Under the pieces are notes generated by a model. The model ran no database searches. It was not told the DNA's origin and worked only from the letters and a program-made list of their open reading frames with translations. This document shows positions 21,101-33,643 of a DNA stretch of 64,000 nucleotides, piece by piece. This DNA comes from Lagopus muta (taxonomy: Eukaryota; Chordata; Aves; Galliformes; Phasianidae). Position 1 is the stretch's first letter; each line of letters starts with the position of its first letter. A program made the position numbers and the translations under genes. The stretch is taken from NCBI RefSeq assembly GCF_023343835.1, contig NC_064442.1:18214501-18278500 (forward strand). The letters run 5' to 3'.

Positions 21101-24100
21101 ACTCAGGTCTTCAGCTTAAAACCACTCTGTAAGGAATATGACCTGGTGGTCTTTTTTTGCCTTTTAAGTCTTTTATCAGTTGATAATCTAAGATCTTTTC
21201 GTATAAATTTCATCAAGGCATCATGAACATTCCTAGTGGATTCTTTTGGAGATTCTACTCAACAAGCAGAAATCCTGTAAGTGCTCTTTGATACTAATGA
21301 GCAATCAATATCCAGTGCCTCATTAGGGCTTCCATGGACATGCCCTGTGACACAGCTAGAGCCACGTCAACTGGAGAGGCCTCTGAGCCTGAAGTGTGAA
21401 TATCAGCCTCTCAGGTGATACAGGTGGCCAAACAGCTGTCCTTCATTGTACCTGATATCAGTGGGGGACAGCCACCAAAAAAGCACGTGTAACTGAGCTC
21501 TGGATGTTTTGTCAAGCTGAACCTTTATAACAACCTGCTTTAAATCTCTGTGCCTGCCTTAGTACCTCTCTTTCCCCCTCTCTCTCTCCCCCATGTTTTA
21601 TGGTGCCAAGCATGGCGTCAGCATTTCGTTTACATAGAATGTCTTCTCCACACACAAAGCTAAATTTGAGTTAGTTTTAATACAGTAGGCAGTTGCTTTG
21701 TAATTTCCAATTTAGTTGATGCATGAAAACTGAGAGGTATCTGTTGTCATTCTTTGCAGAACCTTGCTGTGATTCTGATCCAGCAAAATCACAGCTGAAC
21801 AGTTTTGCCAGCTTCAGCTGATTTCTTCTTGATGTCCTTTGACAGAAGGTAAGAATGAGAGCCTGTCTTTTGTTGGTGTTAACAAGACCTGAATAGATAG
21901 CAATGCAAGAAAACACAATCTTAGTTGTTATTCTCAGCAGAAAAAAAATCAAGTATGAAAGATGAAATGCCATCTGGGATAGAGGATATTTTGTTTTCCT
22001 ATCTTAGCATTCTAAAGATAGGATGTTTGCTAACATTTAATAACAGCTTGATGTCAATGGAAAAGCTAGATGTCGTTTGACATAAGCTCTCATATAAATC
22101 AAGAAAAAATGTGTTTTAGGGAGACATTTCTGCTACCTGGCCAAAGCTGAGGCTTAGGATTACAGTGGAAGGTTAAAGATCATCGTAAAGCTGCTTTTTC
22201 TCCTCGCATGCTGTATAGCAGTACTTGAAACAAACAAACCAGTTCTTTTGCAGAGTCAAATATTTTGGCTATTCCACCATGTTCATTGTAAAGCAAGTGT
22301 AAAAATGACTTAATTACAGCAGAACTGATGGCAGATAGCTGTTTTTCCTCTCTTTTTTTTTTTTTTAAGATGCTGACAGAATACTTTTAACTTGAGGGAT
22401 GAAGCTCTAGAAGGGAATGGTTTTAGATTCTGCTAAAACCTCCAGTGCCTTGGAGGCCTTTCTATACACTGTAGTGAGTCTGTGACTGAAAGCCACTTCT
22501 ATAGAGAACCTACAAATCATCTGTGCTTTCTACTGCTCTGACATTTTCTCCAAAAAATACTTTGATATCATTTCCACATATCCTTCATCATGGGTATTTT
22601 CGTGCTCCCTGGGTGGCCAGGCAAACCTACTGGAAGGAAGGTACCATGAGTGCTACTTCAGAGCACATCTTGTACTTCTGGCCGTGTAAGTGCAGTTCAT
22701 CTGTATGGATTTAACCCTCCTTCAGTAGTACAGAAGGTGATACAGTTTCTATAGAAGGGCAAGATGTACCTGCCCATGAGTGCTTTTCCATGTGTAGACA
22801 TCCCTCTAGTGGGGTAAAAGCCATCGTATCAAAGAGGCTCAGTACTTAAAATAGAAACATTGCCAGATATTCTCAAATTGCTGCTATGTGAAAGGCCTTG
22901 TTGTACAGTGCACAGCAGGAAATGCTTTGCTGTTCAGGGGAAGTGCAGACTCATGCTTGCAAATCTCAAGCTAACGATCTCCATATTTATAAGAAACAAT
23001 CCTTTAAAGATGTCTGTGATTTTCATTTACATTCAGAGCAACGTAGCAAAGTGATGCAATCTGTAGCTTTTCTTCTCCAGCAGGTGTAAGTTCTGTAAGG
23101 CTGTTGTTTCTTAAGGTTTTAAAAAGCAGCAAAGCGGCTGCATTAATCAGAGGGGTTTTTGAAAGCAAAGAAATATAAATTTCAGATGTTGAAAGAAAAA
23201 CGTATGAAACTTCAAAATGCCTGACTGTACAGCAGCATAATGGGTGGCCAGGCCTCCTTGCAATTGGGTGTTGTGGATGCCAAAAGCTGAGAAGAGTGTG
23301 AGAAGAAATCAGACACATTCAAGAGGGGAAGAAAATGGTAATAGGCTGTTAGAAATAGAGAGGTCTCTTATAACCAGGAAAACCTTAAGCTGTAGCTTGT
23401 AGAAGCTTTAGGAGTACAGCAGGGAAATGGTTTATTGGAAATTCCTGTTCTTATGATTTTCCCTAGAGATCCACTTACACCCTCCTCTTGTGATTGCCTC
23501 CCTTAAAAGAAGGCAGCAGCCCCTCCTGAGTGAAAGAAACATCCTCTTCCACCTTCCTTCCCTCCAAACATTGAGGAGAGAGGAACAACAAACGTATCAG
23601 GGAGCAGCTCAAGAACAAAATTCATGGGGCATCAAATGAAGTGTGTGTGTGTGGTGAAGGGTAAGGAATAAAAAATAAAAGTACTTGAAAAGAAGTGGTG
23701 ATACTTGAGTGAGAGACTCCCAGAAGTGCCCACTGTTTCCTTGAGGTATGCAGTGAGATGGTGGGTGCTGAGCCATGTTGCTCTGCTCGGGTCTTGTGAA
23801 GGACAAGCTTGGCAAAGGCCAGGAAGCTTGGACAAGGAGGTCTTGGAAGTTCCTGCAGCTTTGGGTGGGGTGAATAGAATTAAGATGTGACAGTAAAAAC
23901 ACAGCTGAATGAATGCAGCCTGTGTACTGAATGTTCTCGTGCTGTCTCCCTCTTTCTGCAGAGGAAACGTGAGCCAGGGGCCCTGTGAACTGCACCATGA
24001 ACATAACTAGGTGGCTCTTTTGAAGATAGAACTCTAGAAAAACCTTTTTTGCACCTTCTGCACTTCCACTGTGATTCTCTTAGTTCAAAATCATGCTTTT

Positions 24101-24696
24101 CTAGTTGCTTCTTTGCAAAATAGAAACAGTATGGAAAAACTTGAATTCTTAGCCATGCATAATACATAGGAAATCATTTCAGGCACAATACCCAGGCATG
24201 CATATTTCTCAGTATTACAATTTTGAAAAAATGTTTTATTCATCCTTTAAAAAGGAGTGAGTAAAATGTCTTTATGTTTTTAAATCTGCACAGTACATCT
24301 GAAAAGCTCTCAGCATATCACATGCAGCAGCTAGGAAACTAGATCACGTGAGTTTTGAACATACATTGTTCATTCCACTGGCATACATAGGCTCAGACTC
24401 TTGCCTGGTTTAAGGGTAAGCTTTCAAGGAGCGAGAACTCAGGTTTTAAAACAACTTATGTCAGTTACTTAATTGCTAAATGACCTTTCCTAGATTTGCT
24501 GAATCACTTCAGCCCATGCACCACTCATCAGTACTTAATAGATGCTACTTGATTTTCAGGTACTTAGCTCTGAATTCAGCTCATCTCATACAGCATCTTC
24601 CTAGAGCTGTTATTACCATGAAGGATTCCCAGCTTATTTCCCATTGGCAGAATGGAAATGGATAAAACCAGTAAGTTAAATCCTTAGCTGCCTCAA
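18179..24696. other. intergenic DNA without a supported gene
   Basis: Both strands were read for long frames, splice-flanked conserved exons and repeats. I saw only simple sequence: a T14 run at 22353-22366 and a short GT repeat at about 23640-23653. All open frames are under about 135 codons, overlap each other on both strands and carry no motif I recognise. Confidence 0.6.
22353..22366. repeat. poly-T tract (14 T)
   Basis: An uninterrupted T14 followed by AAGA. It could be the reversed A-tail of an old insertion, but I see no element attached. Confidence 0.8.
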
Positions 24697-24940
24697 ATCA
24701 TAGAATCATAGAATTGCTCAGGTTGGAAAAGACCTTAAGGTCACCAAGTCCAACCACAGGCTAACCATGCTGCCCTAATTCTAACAACCCACCACCAAAT
24801 CGTGTCCCTGAGCACCACATCCAGATGGTTTTTAAACACACTCGGGGGTGATGACTCAACCATCTGCCAGGGGAGCCTATTGCAGTGCTTAACAACCCTT
24901 TATAAAGAAGTTCTTTCTGATATCCAACTGAAACATGAAA
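24697..24940 (-). mobile_element. CR1 3'-end copy
   Basis: It starts with the double 8-bp tail ATCATAGAATCATAGAATTG, then CAGGTTGGAAAAGACC, CAAGTCCAACCACAGGC, CTGAGCACCACATCCAG and GAAGTTCTTTCTGATATCC. It is the reverse orientation of a CR1 3' end, of a different subtype from the copies at 17852 and 33305. Confidence 0.92.
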
Positions 24941-27900
24941 TGTACCAGGAGACAACAATCAGAAAAACCCACTTTTGTTTACTTTAAGCTCAGATTTTTG
25001 TTTTGCCTCAATGGCAGGAAGTTTGGGAGAGTGGCCTTTAGAACCAGAGGGTCAACTCCTGATTCAGCTGAGGCTGGGCGTGAGGACACGCCACTTGTAG
25101 AGCTGGGGGAAGCAAGCATCCCACAGGTTGTGGTTTTCTACAGATGAGAAGAGATTCTTCTGCAGTTCTGACTGATTTGTACTGCTTGTCACGTAGGTAT
25201 GGACTGATCTGGTGGATGCATGTTGTGCACCAGCAGTGTTTTAGGTAACCATCCCCCATGGTCTCTACCTGTGAGCTGTAGACATGCTGGGTCAGCAGTG
25301 CATATGACAAGCAACTTTGGCCTGATTCAGAATACAAGATGTCTTTCCCATATATAATCATAATTTCCTATTGTTGTAATTGGAAATAAAAGAACAGTAG
25401 CCCCTTAAATTTATAGTTACCTCATCAGCCTCAAATGCAAGCTCATAAGCTTAAACTGTGAGGAATTTTCTCCCATTCAGGCCCATATAAAGCAGTATTC
25501 TCATGGCACACTTCAGTCAGTTGTTAAAAGTTCTGTCATCTGATCTCCCTGCAGCATCTCTGAAAAAAGTGCTAAGCAAGATCTGGTGGAATAGGGTTAA
25601 GGGTGCCCTACTGGCAGTGTAAACTAGGTAGTTTTTAGTGCCTGAGCACAGTGTTTGCTTATCTGTGAGCCCTGCAGAACATCTTAGTCATGAAATAAGA
25701 AGCCGAAAATACTCTTTTCAGCTTTGCAGTAAGGACACATAGAATTAGCACCAGCAAGCAGCTGCTCTCTTGTTCCATTAAGGCTGCCTTGCCTCCATTT
25801 TCTAGACATTGATGGACAATCTTCAGCATCAGCCTTGGCTCTTGAGCCAATTCATCACCACTTCTGTTCTTCTAGAATGATAGTAGGCTTAGGTGTTCAT
25901 TGTATGTGCATAGTATTTCCAAGCTCTAGTTTGCAAACTGGGGACTGGAAATGCAGTTCCTTCTCACAAGAGAGATGGGAGTATCTTGTAACAATGTGAC
26001 ACAAAGAACTGAATGCTTCATCATATGGTTCATAACTTCTACAGCTTAATCTGAGTGTTGTACAAGGGGAGTCATGAAACTTATTGAGGTGTGATTGCAA
26101 GATACAGGAGAACTCTTGAGAAAGAAATGTCTACAAATATGTTAAAGGCTAATAAATAACAGACAAATATTTCTCTACCTAGTCTCTTCAAAGTGTGAAG
26201 GTCCGGAAGACACAGGGAAGTCATTGCTCATTAAAGAGAACAAGTCAGGGAGTTGAAGTTCCAGCTGATGTCTTTTCTTATATGAAAGTTCACAAGTTCT
26301 ATTTCACTCTAGCTTCAGAATTGTTCTTGCTGACTTTCTCCATTGAAGTGCGTTGCTTGAAACTTGATACAGTGGGAGAAGTAATTATAAGTTTGACTCA
26401 GTCACACAGGAGCTGTGTCTGATCGGATCTATGGCTGTTCAATATTCATTTCTCATCTTCCTTTTGCACAGTCAAAGGACACCATTTATTTTTACAATTG
26501 TATTGAGATATTTTATGGATGTTTATCAGGTGAGCTATTTAGTTGGAATCTTTTCACTGTACCGAGGAGCTGGTCTTGGTCAATCTTTCTATGCAAACAC
26601 ATCGAATTCAGACCTGAAGGCAGAATGATACTTCATGTAGTCATGTTGCTTAGTATACAGCTGGATGACAGTCAGATACAATGAGAAGGGGAGCACAGGA
26701 ATCTATAAAGTACAGCTGTGCATTGCATGGGATCTGAGACTGTCACCAGGAGGCGGAGAGTTGCCAGCTATGTGCCCTGCAGCCCTGCATTTTTCCTGCT
26801 GAGCTGCTTGCTTTTCTGCCCATCACCTGCACCCAGCAGGTGAGCACACAGCACTGAAGCAAACCAGGCTTGCTCCCAGCCAATCGGCTTGGGTGCAGTT
26901 GGGTACTTAGTTCTTATCTAACGCAAGAGTAGTGCTGACTCCTGCTGCCCAGTAATGGGCTGTTGTTCCTCCACAGGCACAGTATGAAAAGGCAAACTTG
27001 CTCTAGTGTGTATGGCAAGCAGAGCAATCTGCTGAGCCACCTGGAAGGCCTCTATTTTTAGGCATTTTCCTCAGTGGTTGTAATCTGAATTGACAATTGT
27101 ATTGCGAGCTAAATGCACTGCACACTGGGTAGCGATACCTCTAGAGTTGTGTGAGCTGCTGATTGTTAACAGAGAAACAAGGCCTTCAGTGGGAGCCAAG
27201 TTGGCCTTTTCCAAGCAGGAGAAGAGGCACAGAAGTTTGATTAGTACAGGACTTGCATGTGAAAGCCAGAGCTGGTCAGCCATAACAGCCAGTTAGTCAA
27301 AGAGGGCAAATGCACAGTGTTTACATTTTATCTGTCTGGGTGGCCCTGAGATGAATTCTGTTCTGTACTTGCACAGGCACAAATGAGCATGCAGCCTGAA
27401 CACTGCTTAAGCTGAGTACCTAAAGCCTAATATGAAGCCAAAGCTGTATTGTTATTTCTAAAAGAATTTGACAAAAGTACTGCCAATAACCATTATGACT
27501 GTATTGAATTCTGAAGTGATTTTATCAATATGCTCATTCATTTGCATGTGCTTTATTTTGAATTAATATACATTAGACTGTACAGCTTTTGTTATGTGCA
27601 TCAGCCATGCCCACATACTTGCCCAGTCATATTACACAGCTGACTTCTTGTTTTGGCAGTTGCTATTTTTATAAGTAGGGGTAGACTTACTTCGGAATGT
27701 GCTTGTTCCCCTTGAGATAGGACTAGGTGTTGGCCTATAGCACTTCTGCAATAATAACATGCACTGTGCAGCTGCCTTGGATTTGCTGAAAGGAAATCCA
27801 TGCATCTTCATGCATCTCTTCCTCACTGAAGAGTGAGAAGCATTAACTGGCTAAGGCCAAGCTTCCAGGAGAGTGTCCAATCCTGATATGAACTCACTAA

Positions 27901-30900
27901 ATATTTGAAAATGCAGCATCTCTGCTAGTTAATCACTTTGCTTTCCATGTGCACTCCCTGTGCATCTCCCTCTTTCTTGGAGACATTTGGTTCTTTGGTG
28001 TGTGTTCTTACGATCTTCATGAAGCTCTTTAGTTGTTAGTATAATGTCTTTTCATAATCACCTCATCTCTTGATCCCCTTTCATGATAAATTAAAACTAC
28101 ATTAAACTCTTTCTTCATGCATTTTTCCACACATCTTCCCACTTCCTTTCCACTCCGCAGTTGCTTATAGACCATGGTCACAACAGCTCTGAGAGCTCAT
28201 GGCAGCAGCTCTTTTCAGCTTTGTCAAGAACAACCCCCTGATCTATAGCTATTTCTGTGTTTGTTTCTATATGCACAACTTTGCATATTGCTGTATTGAA
28301 ACATTGTTAAATCATTTACCAGCGTGCTGTGTTGTACTAACAGGGAAATCACTACTTATGAGGGCACATCCAAAGGTAACGACTCCTATTTTATTACGCT
28401 GACCCACAGTGCCAGAGGCAGATGTTGGTGGTACAGCAGTGCAGGTTGAACCTTCCTGCCAATATTCTGTTGCATTTTGTTGCTGTGTGACAGCAGAGGG
28501 GCACTCTGACAAAATGATGTCTGACATGGAAGTGTATATGAAGCAAAGATGTGGAATTTAATTCCTCCTGTGGAAAAAATGGCACCCACTGATGCTTCTG
28601 AATGTTTCTGGAGACCAAACAGTGGATGTGAGCGCAGTGAGGCAGTGAGTGGTGCATCTCTGCTGGTACAGATTTTTCTGAATGCAGCATTCAGGCTCTT
28701 GTTCATAGCTGGCAAAAAAGGCACAGCTAATGGTGGTGACTGTGTTTAAATATATATAAAGCGTATAAAATATGTTTTGCAGCTGACAATGTGCTCTGTC
28801 AAACAGTGTTATTGGACTCGTTGTACTTTCCATGGGAATCTACAGGATGCGTTGCTTTTGGAGCAACCTATGTAGTATTTTGCCAATGTGTGTGTCGTTC
28901 ACAAAAGGAACTGGCAAAGATTTTGCTAATAAGTGGATCCTCAGGAAAGTAAGTCCGTGTTCTGTGTATTTGTGTGTGCATGTGCATTTGTTTGCTCTGT
29001 TATCAGTATTAAATGTTGGACTCAGAGCTGTGATTTCTGATCACTTTTTCCCCATGTCAACTTTGAGACATGGGGAATGTCTTAAATGAGACAGATGGGA
29101 CAAATGTCCCTGGCAATCTGATTTCCTTTTCTTTCCTGCCGTATTTTAAGAGTAGGAAGGTCTAATTTCTGCTCACAGTTGTGGTCCTGCAGGAAGCTAT
29201 GTGGTGAAACTGCTACATGGAAAATCTGTGTGATCCCCAGAAAGGAGCATTAGCTAAATTTGTTGGGTTGGTGTATCACTGGAACCAATGGATGCAGTCT
29301 GGGTGGTAGTTTGGTTTTTTTTTATAGTTGTGAACAAGGGTTTACTTTGATTCTATTCAATCAAATTGTATCAGTCCTTCTTTGGTCTGAAATATTGTCA
29401 GAACCTCTGTATTCTGTATCCTCCATCTAAAGACAGACATGCATTGAGTTTAAAATGCTTCCCACTTACGTAGTGTTCAGAAGGCTGGCAAACAGGAATA
29501 TTGGCCAGCAATTTGAACTGCCTGTAGTAATTCTATTCTTCACTATGCATATATGGCCACAATATCAAGATAAGTCAATAGAACGCTTGTCTGTTCTGTC
29601 TCAGACACATTTGTTGAACAAATATGTGCAGTCATATCTTGAAAAAGGCTGAAGGCACTTTGTGCCTATTGAAGTACAGAACTGTTTTTACAAAGTGGAG
29701 GGAAATTACAGGGTAATTAATAATTGCTCTGGCATTATGGATGCAAGGGCAAGTGTAAAGATAAGGCAGCCATGAGACAGCTAACAATGAATGAATCCTA
29801 GAATGCAGTGACAGTGGAAACTGAGGGATCAATCTCTTGTTTGTTGGCAAACATTCTCTGTACAAGAAGGTTCCAGATAGTTCTCAGCCAGAAAATGGAA
29901 ATGTTACTGCCCTGTTTGATGTTCACAAAGAGAAGCAATGCTTAAACAAATTCAGTTGTGTTCCGTATGGGAGGGGATGGAGGGCAGTGGGAGGTGGTAG
30001 GTTATAACCATTTCCTAAGTACTGCTACATTTTTCTGTGAGTTCCTTATCAATTACAAATCTACCTCCAGCAGTGATGCTTATTGCAGTGGTGGAGAAGG
30101 TCAGGAACTTCTACCAAGCAAAATACTATTTCATTCCCAACTGAATGTCTATTTCTAGGTACTGGAGTGAATGGTTCCAGTCAGTCAGATGCATCAATGC
30201 CAACTCACCAAACAACTGTAGCTGTGCAGAAACCCAGGATAACTGCTGTACGCACTTTAACCCTACCTGTCAAAGCCATCAATAACTCAGGGAGAGGAGA
30301 TTTCCTGAGGGATGTGGAAACTTCTCCCTTGTGTAACATGATTAATTCTGACTGTGTTGACATAAGGTTATTGAACAAAATTTCCTGTTCAATGGGCAAA
30401 CTTTTTTCCAACAGCAAGCCATTATGGAGGTGTGTAATATCCTCCTGTTGTGTGCTAAAAAGCCACACCAGGGTCACATAAAAACAGCTCAGGTTATGTG
30501 CATTAAAAATTAGAGAAGCATCTGTGAACTTTTGCTTTTTGTATAGCTGCAAAACAATTTGCTGCACGTTCCCTCTGTCTCTTCAGTCCCTGTCTCTGTT
30601 CATCAGTGGCAGCCAGCCATTTGTCTCTCTGTGCTTTGGAATTTTGATTTGTGCTCCTCTATGGCTGTGTGCTCTGGTTCCCACTCAAAGACAGTGTTGT
30701 AATAACAATCACACTGCACATTTTAAGCACTTAACAGAAAGTGACAGTATTAGAGCATCCAGCCTATTACAGGTACAAATGTGTGTGTTTAGACTTAGGA
30801 ACTGTTCTTTGAGTGCTTGTTGCTTTATGCTGATTACGAGGAGAGATGAGTAAACGACTGTGAGCACATTTGGATGTCTGCAGCATAGATCTGATGAGTT

Positions 30901-33304
30901 ATAGAGATGAATGATACATTCACCAGGAAGTGTGTGTGTCTGTGTGCAGAAATATGTAGTGGGCAGAGGAAAAAAAGGATTAGAGAGCTCTTTCTGGTCA
31001 TGAGGTACAATGGCCATCAAGTTTTTGTAGCTGTTCCATGAATGCTACGGCTGCATCAAACTTGATCAAATTTATATTAACGTTGCAGGCCTGTTATTTT
31101 TTTTCACTGAAGAATGGTTTGTATTTAAAATCACTTTGAGTTGTACAAATAATGTTGTTGTCCTCTAGAAAGCGAGTGAGGACCATGCAAATGTGATGGG
31201 TTTGCTTCAGCTGTAAGGTGCACATCATCAGCAGGTAAGAGACAGGCATTATTCGTGTGCTCCAAGCACTGCTGGAGGATACTTTGAGGCAGGGTAGTGG
31301 ATGTAGTGTGGGTGTTGGTATTCCCATTGAATTCAGTAAGATTTAAATGTGCCTTAAAAGGGCTTGAATGGTACACAAAGGTAGGCTCACCTTGGACAGT
31401 AGTTGTTTGTCTGTTGCTCTGTTAAGCTTAGTTAGGTCAGTGGAGACTTGCAGCTATTGAAAGCTGTGGAGCAGTAACTGTTTCCTCTCCTATGAAGTTC
31501 CAAAATCCTGCTTTAGCACCTGATGGAAAGCTCTTCCTATGACTCACAAAGGCTTTACTTTTCTTTCTGTCAGTTTCTGGCAGATACGTCTTGATGGACA
31601 TAATGGTGTGTCCTTCTGGAAACAGCAGATAGCTGGAAACACTGTTTTCTACTATTCTGATGCCCCAGGAGGACTGCATGCATCTGCACAAAGTACCACA
31701 GCAGTTAACAGGGTTGGTATGATTGCAGGAGCTCTCATTACTGTCTGACTGTGTAGATTCCCTTGGAAGAGTTTATTGCTTATAATGTCATAGTAGCAAA
31801 GAGTGCTTAACATAGCACAGAGTCCCAGCCAAGAAAAAGAACTGTCTGTTCCTACCACCTTGTTTGTGTACTGGACATTTAATGAGAATGTAGAGAGTGA
31901 AGAATGAAGAAATGTTGTACGTTTCCTTGCTGCAGATGTGCTACGTGTATGATAGATTTTGGAGTCTATTTACTCTCTGAATCAATGCCAAAGCTTTCTA
32001 GAAATATCAAGCACCTTAAGAGGTTATCAGTTCAGATACTGTGGGAGGAATTAGCAGTCTTATGGTTACTGGAAGAATGGCATTAGAAAACTCATTGTTA
32101 ATACAGTCTCAAAAACTCAGTGTAGAGAGCCATGGGAAAGGCCATTTGAGAATATATTTGGTCATCCAAAAGCCAAGAATTAGGCTATGGGTACAAACTA
32201 ATATTCACAATCTGCATGACTGCTAGATAGAACTTACGTGCCACAAATTCTTCAGTAACAAATAATGTATGAACCCCATGAATGTGGGAACAACAGCATT
32301 TAATTTCGTATACTTGTGCTGTTGTTTGAGAATCTCCATTTTACTTGGGCAGATCTTACAGGTCAAATAAGATTTTTTTTCCTGAGTAAAAGTTTAAATT
32401 CTAAGTAAATTTCAGCTGTCATTTCAAAGAATAAATAAACACGTTGGTCTCACATAGCATTGTAATTGGAGCTGTAAGCAGACCTTTAAAAATCAGTGTT
32501 CTCAGTCCTTAAGTGTTTGGTAAGTTAGGACAATCAGATGTTATTTCCAGTGTTATTGTTAGTTTAGAATTTCATGGAACTGCATTTATTTGGCTGATCT
32601 GTTTACAATATAATCTTTGGCACTGCAATTGGTAATGCTGTGCCTTCTGCTCAGGAGGTCTGAAGATAGAAGTTTTATAGCTCAATTAGTACTTTTGCTA
32701 TTTTTGTGTGATTTGCAATTGCTGAGGGCTCTTTTCCTGCTCTCAGCAATGTTTGGGGCCATTTGTGTTTTACCCTGTGCAACAAAGCACCCCAGGCCTA
32801 AAGAACCTGCTGGGTTGTTCTCAGAAGCACCAACGTGATGATTGCAGAATGTGTGGCTCTAAACATGGACTTTGGTGTTCCCTACATCTGTAAAGACAAG
32901 CACGTAGTTAAATGCTGGCCTGATATTTTTCATCAGCTTTGGTGACAAAAATAAGCATTAGTGGCACAACTTATTTGAAATACAGTAATTTAATCTTTAG
33001 TTTTTTGCATCAAGACCATCTGGAAGGCAAGCCCTCAGCCACGCCATTAACCTGCCTTCAGCAGAAGAGCAGCACTGGTGGCTGCTTAATTTGCAGTAAA
33101 TCTCTTCCAAATGAGAGTTGACTTTCATTCTGAGTATATGGAGTTTGACGTTGCTGTCAGTTTTGTGTGTAGATACTCAGCAATGTATCCCATCCCACCA
33201 GTGCAATTCCTCTGGTGTTCTTCTACTGAATCAGATTTTAAAAAAAATAAGAATTGTCCTACCTTCTGGCAAAGCGTGAGGAATTGGCATTGTTTTTTCA
33301 ATCA
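24941..33304. other. intergenic DNA without a supported gene
   Basis: This is 8.4 kb of AT-rich DNA between two CR1 copies. No coding exon, RNA gene or structured repeat could be supported. Short frames such as 30083-30481 and 30205-30567 overlap in opposite strands with no conserved motif. Confidence 0.6.
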
Positions 33305-33643
33305 CAGACTCATAGAATGGCCTGGGTTGCAAAGGCCCACAATGCTCATCCAGTTCCAAGCCCTGCTGTGTGCAGGTCACCAACCAGCAGCCCAGGCTGC
33401 CCAGAGCCACATCCAGCCTGGCCCTGAATGCCTGCAGGGATGGGGCATCACAGCCTCCTTGGGCAGCCTGTGCCAGTGCCTCATCACCCTCTGGCTGAAA
33501 AACTTCCTCCTCATATCCAACCTGAACCTCCTCTGCCTTGGTTTAAAACCATTCCCCCTTGTCCTGTCACCATCCACCCATTAAACAGCCGTTCCCCCTC
33601 TTGTTTATATGCTCTCTTCAAGTACTGGAAGGCTGCAGTGAGG
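33305..33643 (-). mobile_element. CR1 3'-end copy
   Basis: Reverse-oriented CR1 beginning GACTCATAGAATGGCCTGGG. It shares a stretch of over 100 bp that looks identical with the copy at 17852-18178 (from CTGCTGTGTGCAGGTCACC to CCTTGGGCAGCCTGT) and the same end block CCCCCTCTTGTTTATATGC. The two belong to the same CR1 subtype. Confidence 0.92.

Noticed and set aside
33111..33584. 157-codon plus-strand frame
   Set aside because: Its second half is a reversed CR1 3' UTR, which is non-coding; the first half has no recognisable identity.
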